Made by a program: the position numbers and the translations under genes | Assembly (NCBI GenBank): GCA_002404095.1 | Contig: DHJA01000130.1 | Location: forward strand, 3,479 to 11,089 | Source: Planctomycetaceae bacterium UBA4732 | Lineage (GTDB): Bacteria > Planctomycetota > Planctomycetia > Gemmatales > Gemmataceae | DNA: 7,611 nt | Direction: 5' to 3' | Notes under the pieces: generated by a model | What the model was told of the DNA's origin: nothing | Seen by the model: the letters and a program-made list of their open reading frames with translations, nothing else | Database searches by the model: none | Shown here: positions 1 through 4,827 of the stretch, piece by piece | Layout: every line of letters starts with the position of its first letter | Numbering within the stretch: the first letter of the stretch is position 1

Positions 1-168
1 GGCTAGAAGCCCGTCCCACCCATTAATCCATGCGTGACAACGCACTAGGTTCACCTTTCCGGTCTCTCTCCATTTGGAAAACTCTCCGGTAGTCCCTATC
101 GTCATAATAACGCCGCCGGAGCCTCACCTTCCCGTCCGGCGTCCATTACTCCTTTCCGAGGGACAGCC
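1..168. other. Upstream region of the serpin gene
   Basis: No gene is visible in these 168 bases. The only items of note are a weak promoter-like pair and the ribosome-binding site of the serpin, described separately, and a 5-bp stem (TGCGT 31-35, ACGCA 40-44, four-base loop) too short to be called a regulatory hairpin. Whatever gene lies to the left ends outside the window. Confidence 0.6.
74..102 (+). promoter_or_regulatory. Weak sigma70-like promoter candidate for the serpin
   Basis: TTGGAA (74-79) and TATCGT (97-102) are separated by exactly 17 bases. Each matches the sigma70 consensus at four of six positions. Transcription would begin near 109, leaving a leader of about 60 bases before the ATG at 169. 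Matches this weak arise by chance, so this is only a candidate. Confidence 0.22.
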
Positions 169-1401
169 ATGATGCGCGTGCTTATTCCTTTGTTGGGCCT
201 CGCGGCCCTGGCCTGTGCCAATCCCGCCAACGAAACGGACCCTGCCATTAAAGCCAACATTCTCGCCGTCGCCAAGGGCGACAATCAGTTCGCCTTCGAC
301 CTATATGCGAAGCTGCGCGGCGAGAAAGGCAATCTGTTCTTCTCGCCGTACAGCATTTCCACCGCCCTGGCCATGACGCGCGCCGGCGCCCACGGCGAGA
401 CCGCCGCCGAAATGGACAAGACGCTACACTTCACGCTGCCCGAAGACCAGTTGCAGTCGGCCTTCGGCGCGCTGGTTAAAGAAGTCAACGGCGACCCGGC
501 GGACGCGAAGCGCGGCTACCAGCTGAGTACTGCCAACGCCTTGTGGGGGCAAAAAGGGTTTGGCTTCAAGGCCGACTTCCTCAAGCTGGTCAACGACAAT
601 TACGGCACCGGCCTGAATCAGGTGGATTTCAAGGGCGCGGCGGATCAGGTTCGCGGCACGATCAACGCCTGGGTCGAGAAGGAAACCCGCGACAAGATCA
701 AGGATCTCCTCCAACAAGGCGACGTCACCTCCGATACGCGACTGGTGCTAACCAACGCCATCTACTTCAAGGGCGACTGGGCCGGCCCGTTCAAGAAGGA
801 ACTGACCAAAGTGGAGCCGTTCCATCTGACCGCCGACAAGAAGGCCGACGCGCCGCTAATGCACCGAATGGGAGAGTACAAGTACCTTGACGGCGAGTCG
901 TTCCAGGCGTTGGAACTGCCCTACTCCGGCAAACACTTGACGATGGTTGTGCTGCTGCCCAAAAAGGTGGACGGCCTTGCAGATTCCGAGAAAGACCTCA
1001 CTGCCGACAAGCTGGCCGGATGGGTCAAGGGCTTGCGCGAACAAAAGGTCATCGTCAGCCTTCCAAAATTCAAAACGACGCAGAGGGCGTCTCTGGCGTC
1101 AACGCTTTCCGAGATGGGCATGAAGAATGCTTTTACTTCCGGCGCCGACTTCTCCGGCATGGGCGGCGGCCCCGGAGACTTGGCGCTCTCCGACGTGATC
1201 CATAAGGCGTTCATCGACGTAAACGAGGAAGGCACGGAAGCCGCCGCCGCTACTGCAGTCGCCGTCGTCAAATCCGCGGCCGTAATCCGCGAACCGCCGA
1301 CGCCGGTGTTCCGCGCCGATCATCCATTCGTGTACTTGATCCGCGACACGCGATCCGACAGCATTCTCTTCCTCGGCCGGCTGGTCGATCCGGCTAAATA
1401 A
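169..1401 (+). CDS. Exported serpin (serine/cysteine protease inhibitor)
   Basis: Serpins trap proteases by inserting their cleaved reactive loop into beta-sheet A. The 410 residues cover a full serpin fold: LFFSPYSIS (56-64), TNAIYFKGDW (195-204), the hinge EEGTEAAAATA (353-363), the serpin signature FRADHPFVYLI (381-391) and the tail ILFLGRLVDP (399-408). Hinge positions P15 Gly355, P14 Thr356 and the P12-P9 alanines (358-361) are those of inhibitory serpins. Counting from P15 puts P1 at Ser369, next to Lys368, but bacterial loops vary and the target protease cannot be named. The N-terminus (MMR, hydrophobic stretch 4-15, then ALAC-A) is a signal peptide. Cys16 sits in an imperfect lipobox, and A15-C16-A17 also fits signal peptidase I, so the product is either a lipoprotein or periplasmic/secreted. 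GAGGGA at 158-163 serves the ATG at 169, with a second ATG at 172 as an alternative. The gene stands alone and its stop overlaps that of coaC. Confidence 0.95.
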   Translation: MMRVLIPLLGLAALACANPANETDPAIKANILAVAKGDNQFAFDLYAKLRGEKGNLFFSPYSISTALAMTRAGAHGETAAEMDKTLHFTLPEDQLQSAFGALVKEVNGDPADAKRGYQLSTANALWGQKGFGFKADFLKLVNDNYGTGLNQVDFKGAADQVRGTINAWVEKETRDKIKDLLQQGDVTSDTRLVLTNAIYFKGDWAGPFKKELTKVEPFHLTADKKADAPLMHRMGEYKYLDGESFQALELPYSGKHLTMVVLLPKKVDGLADSEKDLTADKLAGWVKGLREQKVIVSLPKFKTTQRASLASTLSEMGMKNAFTSGADFSGMGGGPGDLALSDVIHKAFIDVNEEGTEAAAATAVAVVKSAAVIREPPTPVFRADHPFVYLIRDTRSDSILFLGRLVDPAK

Positions 1402-2050
1402 GCGATTGGACAAGGGCGGCGAGGGCGTCCGGGTTCGCCAGGGCGCCGACGCCCACGTCGCCGCAGGCCAACCGACGGCTTTCCGGCGCCGCGATGCGCA
1501 AACGACGGCAGTTTTCATTGATCCAGTCTACGAGGTCGTCTTCGCGCAGCGCCGGCGGGGCGGCCGGCGCGCCGGCGTCTAGCGCCAACTGACGCAGACA
1601 GCGAGCGGTGAGCGGGTGGCGCCACATGAGCGTATTCATGGCCGGCGCCAGCAAGACGGGCCGCTCCGAATCCCAAGCTCGCCAGACGCAGGTGAGGCAA
1701 TTGTCGGCCAGGCCGGCCGACAGTTTAGCCAGCGTGTTGGCGTCCAGCGGCGCGATTAGCAATAGGTCGGCCCAGCGGCGCAGCGCAATATGCGGCACGT
1801 CATCGCCGCCCTGATAGCGCCGGCCGTCGGCCCGGCCCGGCCATTCGTCCTCATCCAACACGACGACGGCGGGATTGCGTTCGGGAGGAGGCGGGTTGAG
1901 AGGCTCAATTGCAACGGGATTGAAGAAGTATAACGCCGCCTGCGTGGCGACGACTTTGACGCTATGGCCGAGCGATTTCAATCGCGAATAAAGAAGCGGC
2001 GTCTTCACGGCCGCCACCGACCCGGTGACGCCGAGGAGTATGTTAGCCAT
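1394..2050 (-). CDS. coaC: Phosphopantothenoylcysteine decarboxylase, HAL3-like
   Basis: This FMN flavoprotein of the HFCD family decarboxylates 4'-phospho-N-pantothenoylcysteine to 4'-phosphopantetheine in coenzyme A synthesis; it is cytosolic and usually trimeric. Visible motifs in its 218 residues are the flavin-binding GVTGSVAAVK (7-16), DEDEW (66-70), the active-site His87 in PHIALRRWAD (86-95), DANTLAKLSAGLADN (103-117), the substrate-recognition PAMNTLMW (136-143), and ACGD with the catalytic-type Cys196 (195-198). From memory, the run from DEDEW through RRWAD, RAWD and PAMNTLMW resembles plant AtHAL3a and other eukaryotic enzymes more than the N-terminal half of E. coli Dfp. The gene is separate rather than fused to CoaB. 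Its ATG overlaps the end of coaB by 8 bases (ATGGCTAA), which implies translational coupling. Its stop overlaps that of the convergent serpin. Confidence 0.94.
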   Translation of the reverse strand: MANILLGVTGSVAAVKTPLLYSRLKSLGHSVKVVATQAALYFFNPVAIEPLNPPPPERNPAVVVLDEDEWPGRADGRRYQGGDDVPHIALRRWADLLLIAPLDANTLAKLSAGLADNCLTCVWRAWDSERPVLLAPAMNTLMWRHPLTARCLRQLALDAGAPAAPPALREDDLVDWINENCRRLRIAAPESRRLACGDVGVGALANPDALAALVQSLI

Positions 2051-2795
2051 GAGTGCGCTTATGGTGAAGGATTTCCAGCGCGTCCAGAAGACGGGCCGAT
2101 AGGTCGCCGCGATTCAGACGCTGATATCCCTCGGCCAAGGGACCGAGGAAGGCGTGAGCGCCGGCCCCTTCGAGGGTGTTGGCGACCATGAGATCGGCGC
2201 CGGAGTGTACGCGCGAACGTTCGGCGATCTCCAATAGCTGAATATCATCCAATCCGACTTCCAGCTTGAACTTGACCAGGAGGCCGCGGTAGTTCCAGTC
2301 GGCGCGGACGTGGTCGATCAGTTTGGGCGCCCGTGTCAAACGCAACCACAGCTCCGGTTCGTCGCTTTTCACTTTATCGGCGTCGCGGCCGGCGAGACGC
2401 GGCGGTTCGTCCGCCGCACCGCCCCATGCCCCATCTTCGGGGAAGAAGCGCGTCCCCTCGGCCGGTGCGTAGACGCCAGCGGCGAGATAGTCACTGACGG
2501 CGGCGGAGTGAATCAGGGCGTCCACGTCGCCGGCGCGAACGCGGCGTTCCATGAGACTATGGAGGTCGTCATAGGTGCTATAGCGGCTGAGCGTCCAGCG
2601 TTCGCCGAGGTCGGCCGCGTCGGGATTTAGCGCGGAAACCGCGTCAGGGCGCGACGTGAGCAGAACGACGCGATGGCCGCGGGCGTGGGCATGTAGGGCC
2701 ACGTCGGCGCCGGTGCGGCCGGTGAAGACGTTGGTCAGACCGCGCACGCGGTCGATGGGGGCCAGGGTGTTGCCGGCGGTGATGAGGAGGTTCAT
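2043..2795 (-). CDS. coaB: Phosphopantothenate-cysteine ligase
   Basis: The enzyme joins cysteine to 4'-phosphopantothenate through an acyl-nucleotide intermediate, the step before CoaC. The 250-residue protein opens with the nucleotide-binding ITAGNT (5-10), then GLTNVFTGRTG (19-29), which corresponds to the usual R(I/Y)xSNxSSGxxG segment, AAVSDY (98-103), the lysine-rich KVKS (141-144), FKLE with Lys177 (176-179) and VAN with Asn206 (204-206). E. coli CoaB has FAAET and AND at the last two sites. The FKLE form is that of stand-alone ligases such as eukaryotic and streptococcal enzymes. I chose the ATG at 2795 because the ITAG strand then starts at residue 5, as in the family, and GAAGG (2800-2804) precedes it. 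A longer frame to 2912 would add 39 residues that merely overlap the preceding gene in another frame. coaB lies upstream of coaC, the reverse of the domain order in fused CoaBC. Confidence 0.94.
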   Translation of the reverse strand: MNLLITAGNTLAPIDRVRGLTNVFTGRTGADVALHAHARGHRVVLLTSRPDAVSALNPDAADLGERWTLSRYSTYDDLHSLMERRVRAGDVDALIHSAAVSDYLAAGVYAPAEGTRFFPEDGAWGGAADEPPRLAGRDADKVKSDEPELWLRLTRAPKLIDHVRADWNYRGLLVKFKLEVGLDDIQLLEIAERSRVHSGADLMVANTLEGAGAHAFLGPLAEGYQRLNRGDLSARLLDALEILHHKRTHG

Positions 2796-2796
2796 G

Positions 2797-3057
2797 CTAC
2801 CTTCGTATTGCGGCGCGAAAGGCGTCGAGTGAATCCGCTGTGGCGGCAATGTCGATCCAGCGACCAAATTCCTCGGAGTCCACTTCGGCCTGAATCGCCG
2901 TAGCCACATCATCGGGGACGGGGTTAAGGAAACGAGCTTGGAGAATCATCCGGATAGAGTCGCGATGCCCTTCCCGCCTCCCTTCCGCCCTCCCTTCCTC
3001 CCGTCCTTCTCTACGCGCGTCATCTTGCCATTCGGTAATAACCATGGATTGTCGCAC
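2797..3057 (-). CDS. Solitary C-terminal domain of an Rpn-like protein (copy A)
   Basis: This is an 86-residue frame from a GTG at 3057. Its product starts MRQSMVITEWQD, continues with charged Glu-Gly-Arg repeats (REGREEGRAEGRREGH, about residues 16-31), and ends with a helical region, LQARF (39-43), VDSEEF and SLDAFRAAI. This order, an 'EW' segment followed by an EGR-rich coil, an LLxARF helix and a SLxxF tail, is typical of the C-terminus of Rpn/PD-(D/E)XK 'putative transposase' family proteins. There is no nuclease core, so it cannot cut DNA by itself. It is a diverged tandem copy of the C-terminus of the gene just upstream: the first 12 residues are identical and, by hand count, 32 of the last 48. 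The stop of that copy lies 8 bases before this GTG, and AAAGG/TAGG (3064-3073) could act as a weak ribosome-binding site. Its own stop (2797-2799) is one base before coaB. It could be a decaying fragment or a small regulatory protein. Confidence 0.6.
   Translation of the reverse strand: MRQSMVITEWQDDARREGREEGRAEGRREGHRDSIRMILQARFLNPVPDDVATAIQAEVDSEEFGRWIDIAATADSLDAFRAAIRR
2800..2804 (-). promoter_or_regulatory. coaB ribosome-binding site inside the preceding reading frame
   Basis: GAAGG on the minus strand lies four bases before the coaB ATG and overlaps the last Arg codon and stop of copy A. It is the only purine-rich site before the ATG and supports the start at 2795. Ribosomes finishing copy A would stop on top of it, so coaB translation may be coupled to the remnant upstream. 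Confidence 0.55.
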
Positions 3058-3065
3058 GTTCCAAC

Positions 3066-3302
3066 CTACCTTTGGATTGCGGCGCGAAAGGCGTCGAGAG
3101 AATCCGTCGTTGCGACAATGTCGATGAAACGGTTTAACTCGTCGGAGTCCACGACTTCCTGCACGGCCGCAGCCAAATCGACGGGGACTTTGATTTTGAA
3201 ACGGGCCTGTAGGAAGCGAAAGAGATCCGCTCGTCGCGTCTCCAAGCGTTCCGCCGCCCGCGCTTCATCCTGCCATTCGGTAATCACCATCGATTGTCGC
3301 AT
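3066..3302 (-). CDS. Possible internally started C-terminal protein (copy B, 78 aa)
   Basis: An ATG at 3302, in frame within the truncated Rpn-like gene, begins MRQSMVITEWQDEA, the same residue at which copy A starts. Directly upstream, the codons for Leu-Glu-Gly-Trp-Asn contain GGAGGG (3310-3315), seven bases from the ATG, which is a near-ideal Shine-Dalgarno arrangement. The product would contain the EW segment, a short charged linker (AAERLETRRADL), LQARF and the SLDAFRAAI tail. In E. coli, Rpn genes are reported to make a short C-terminal protein from an internal start that blocks the full-length toxin. That such a start operates here is inference. Confidence 0.4.
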   Translation of the reverse strand: MRQSMVITEWQDEARAAERLETRRADLFRFLQARFKIKVPVDLAAAVQEVVDSDELNRFIDIVATTDSLDAFRAAIQR

Positions 3303-3309
3303 GTTCCAA

Positions 3310-3315
3310 CCCTCC
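3310..3315 (-). promoter_or_regulatory. Strong internal Shine-Dalgarno before ATG 3302
   Basis: GGAGGG on the minus strand lies seven bases (TTGGAAC) before an in-frame ATG. It is formed by the Glu and Gly codons of the EGWN motif. It is stronger than anything upstream of the apparent GTG start at 3518 and favours separate translation of the C-terminal domain. Confidence 0.5.
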
Positions 3316-3540
3316 AAAGCCTGTTTCCACTCTGCTCTTCGGCCAGCCAATTCCGCGAAGACAAGAGCCAATGCGGCGTAAACGGATCGGCGCCTTCCGT
3401 CCGGTTCGAGGCCGGCGATGCGCTTCCACTCCTCTATCGTATCTAAATCGCCGCCGCCGTGCATCAACGGAATCCACGGCAAAATCCAGTGGCCCAAGCT
3501 AGGCCCTGCGATTCTCACACCGCGGTAGCGTTTTATTTTG

Positions 3541-3594
3541 TCCTATAAGTCCCATAGGTCCTATAGGACTAATAGGACGTATGGGACTATTGGG
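3541..3594. repeat. Degenerate 9-bp tandem repeat, six units
   Basis: The plus strand reads tcctataag, tcccatagg, tcctatagg, actaatagg, acgtatggg, actattggg: six 9-base units with the approximate consensus (t/a)c(c/t)NAT(a/t)GG. Because the period is a multiple of three, several frames stay open and would encode tripeptide-like runs of the Pro-Ile-x or Ser-Tyr-Arg kind. Arrays of this type occur between genes in several GC-rich bacterial genomes, as I recall. It separates the lipoprotein gene from the Rpn remnant and is much more AT-rich than its flanks. On the minus strand TTGCCC (3597-3592), 17 bases and TATTAG (3574-3569) form a weak promoter-like pair that could serve the downstream remnants and coaBC. 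Confidence 0.85.
3548..3588. other. Long imperfect hairpin within the 9-bp repeat
   Basis: Bases 3548-3556 (agtcccata) pair perfectly with 3580-3588, then one G-G mismatch, then 3558-3564 pairs with 3572-3578, leaving a seven-base loop. That gives 16 pairs with one mismatch. The core gtcctataggac (3558-3569) is also a perfect 12-bp palindrome by itself. No T-tract follows on either strand, so it is not a canonical intrinsic terminator, but it could protect the 3' end of the lipoprotein mRNA, attenuate read-through, or bind a dimeric protein. Confidence 0.6.
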
Positions 3595-4544
3595 CAAATA
3601 GAGACACAACCTCGACCTCTCTCCAACCACCAGCGCCCATCGGCGTCGGCGCGGCCCGACGCCTCGAACTGGGCCAGGTGCTTGTCGAACGCCTCGTCCA
3701 GCGCGGGAAACACGGCGGCCAGTTTCGGCTCCAGCGGTCCCGGTGTCGCGTTGAGGCGCAGTTGACGCAGATAATTCGTCAGCACGACTTTGGCCTCGGG
3801 CTTGTCGCGCAGCATGAGGTGGACCCACGCCCACGATTCGCGGTACTCCGTCGGCGTCATCTGCTTCACCTCGGTCAATCCTTCCAGCCTTGTGAGATCC
3901 GGCTTGTAGGGGCCAAGGGGGCCGCGGCGTAAACTGGCGAGGTGCGCGGGGTTGAGACCTTTGCGGTCGGGAGGCAGCTCGAAATACTCGGCCAAACCCT
4001 CGTCCAGCCACAATGGCACGTCGCGGATGACGCTGTGTAACAAGGCGTGCGTCAGCTCGTGGCGCAGGTCCTGCTGGATGCGCTCGCCCCAAAAGGTGTA
4101 GACGAGCAAATCCTCGGCGCCGCCGATGGCGCGCGGCTGGGCCACGAAGAACGCCCGGCGCTCCGGCAGTTCGGGATATCGCGACTGCATGAAGAGCTGA
4201 TAGCGGGCGTGGTCCTCGAAAAGGTAGACCTGAACGACCGCGTTGCCCGGCGGCAGTTGCAATTCCTTATAAATCTGGTCGCGCATTCCGGCCAATTCCT
4301 GGAACAGCGGTTGGTCGTGCGGCACCTCGAAATCGGACATGAAGACATACGGCGCGACGCGGAACGAAAACTTGGACGGGGCGGCCGGCGAGCCGTCCGC
4401 CTTGGTCTCAGTTTTGTCGGACGTCGGTGAGTTGCTATTCAGCTTGAGCGAGTGACAGCCCGGCAGGAACGCGAGGGTGAAAGCCGCCAGACAAATGCCG
4501 GTCGGGGCGCGGACGGCAATGAGGGCGTTCCAACACTTGCTCAT
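3561..4544 (-). CDS. Predicted HExxH zinc-metallopeptidase lipoprotein (DUF1570-like)
   Basis: The 327-residue protein begins with an export signal ending in the lipobox LPGC, so Cys30 is the likely lipidated residue and the protein is probably membrane-anchored facing the periplasm. A low-complexity Ser/Thr/Lys linker (about 36-58) follows. The catalytic region holds RHELTHALLH (161-170), giving zinc ligands His162 and His166 and catalytic Glu163, then PLWLDEGLAEYFE (177-189), where Glu182 is the probable third ligand of a gluzincin. The order HELTH then W-L-x-E-G-L-A-E is that of DUF1570-type proteins common in planctomycetes; no substrate is known to me. The ATG at 4544 has GAGG five bases upstream (4550-4553). 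The last ten residues (318-327) and the TAG stop are encoded by the 9-bp repeat array, so the original C-terminus may have been replaced. It is divergent from the oxygenase operon. Confidence 0.85.
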   Translation of the reverse strand: MSKCWNALIAVRAPTGICLAAFTLAFLPGCHSLKLNSNSPTSDKTETKADGSPAAPSKFSFRVAPYVFMSDFEVPHDQPLFQELAGMRDQIYKELQLPPGNAVVQVYLFEDHARYQLFMQSRYPELPERRAFFVAQPRAIGGAEDLLVYTFWGERIQQDLRHELTHALLHSVIRDVPLWLDEGLAEYFELPPDRKGLNPAHLASLRRGPLGPYKPDLTRLEGLTEVKQMTPTEYRESWAWVHLMLRDKPEAKVVLTNYLRQLRLNATPGPLEPKLAAVFPALDEAFDKHLAQFEASGRADADGRWWLERGRGCVSICPIVPYVLLVL

Positions 4545-4603
4545 GGGAACCTCGGTTCACCGGCGGCGGAATCGGTCGTCGCATCCGGCCGATGGGAAGG
4601 CGG

Positions 4604-4632
4604 AAGATACGCCCGGCCTCATGATTTGACAA
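4604..4632 (-). promoter_or_regulatory. Promoter candidate for the metallopeptidase lipoprotein
   Basis: On the minus strand TTGTCA (4632-4627, five of six consensus bases) and TATCTT (4609-4604, four of six) are 17 bases apart. Initiation would fall near 4597, giving a leader of about 50 bases before the ATG at 4544. This is the best sigma70-like pair I found in the window. Confidence 0.35.
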
Positions 4633-4813
4633 GCCGAGTCAGCCGTCGAAATCGGATGCGTCCCGGCGGTCTCGGCAGGATAGACAAACTGCCCGCGCTT
4701 GGCGGCCGAGGGTACGCCACTTGAAATCCGGCTCCAAAAAATGAAGACGCCGCGGCTGGCCTGCCGATACAGTCGGTGTACGAGCTACACTTTACAGCGT
4801 GGCCCGCGTGGCC

Positions 4814-4820
4814 AAGGAGG
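4814..4820 (+). promoter_or_regulatory. Ribosome-binding site fixing the oxygenase start
   Basis: AAGGAGG lies seven bases before the ATG at 4828, a near-perfect Shine-Dalgarno. It argues against the in-frame upstream start at 4699. Confidence 0.85.
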
Positions 4821-4827
4821 TTTCCGC

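Larger units (their letters stand above)
2797..3309 (-). repeat. Tandem duplication of an Rpn-like C-terminal segment
   Basis: Two head-to-tail units run from GGTTGGAAC to the stop TAG: roughly 3309-3066 (unit B) and 3066-2797 (unit A). The repeat offset near the 3' ends is 269 bases. A 23-base stretch is identical (2807-2829 and 3076-3098), and the starts share GTTGGAAC followed by GTG or ATG and CGACAATC. Unit A is 24 bases longer because its Glu-Gly-Arg linker is expanded. Divergence elsewhere is considerable, so the duplication is not recent. Confidence 0.85.
3066..3518 (-). pseudogene. N-terminally truncated Rpn/PD-(D/E)XK-family gene (copy B)
   Basis: The 150-residue frame from a GTG at 3518 matches, as I recall the family, the middle and C-terminal parts of Rpn-type nuclease or 'putative transposase' proteins: WILPWIPLMHGG (11-22), ALALVFAELAGRRAEWKQAL (49-68), EGWNM (69-73), EW (80-81), LQARF and the SLDAFRAAI tail. 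Members usually have about 300 residues, and the first half, which carries the PD-(D/E)XK catalytic Asp, Glu and Gln/Lys, is missing. The same frame stays open only to a TAG at 3543-3545, inside the 9-bp repeat array, so the lost part is not present just upstream. No good ribosome-binding site precedes the GTG. I therefore read it as a remnant whose C-terminal part may still be translated from the internal ATG at 3302. Copy A follows after 8 bases. Confidence 0.7.
4545..4827. other. Divergent intergenic region
   Basis: These 283 bases lie between the divergent lipoprotein and oxygenase genes. No convincing small gene or RNA was found. A frame from 4699 would extend the oxygenase by 43 residues, but that stretch lacks family features and a strong ribosome-binding site sits at its other end. 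A minus-strand promoter candidate is given separately. On the plus side only a lone -10-like TACACT (4786-4791) is visible, without a matching -35. Confidence 0.5.

Noticed and set aside
2796..2912. Longer coaB starting at 2912
   Set aside because: The ligase family begins at the ITAG strand. The added residues overlap copy A in another frame, and a ribosome-binding site precedes the ATG at 2795.
2797..3518. Insertion sequence or transposase
   Set aside because: Family members are often labelled 'putative transposase', but there is no transposase catalytic domain, terminal inverted repeats or target-site duplication here.
3548..3588. Rho-independent terminator
   Set aside because: The hairpin is long, but neither strand has a T-tract after it and the stem is AT-rich, so it is reported only as a hairpin.
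3541..3594. CRISPR array
   Set aside because: The 9-bp units are contiguous and degenerate, with no spacers.
3499..4092. A 197-residue minus-strand frame overlapping the metallopeptidase
   Set aside because: It is Arg/Ala/Gly-rich with Pro-Ile-x runs from the 9-bp repeat, as expected of a shadow frame in GC-rich DNA. The HExxH frame is clearly the real one.
4626..4654. Plus-strand promoter from the perfect TTGACA at 4626-4631
   Set aside because: No -10-like hexamer occurs 16-18 bases downstream. The same bases fit a minus-strand promoter better.
4699..4827. N-terminal extension of the oxygenase from an ATG at 4699
   Set aside because: The extra 43 residues show no family features, and AAGGAGG at 4814-4820 is placed perfectly for the ATG at 4828.
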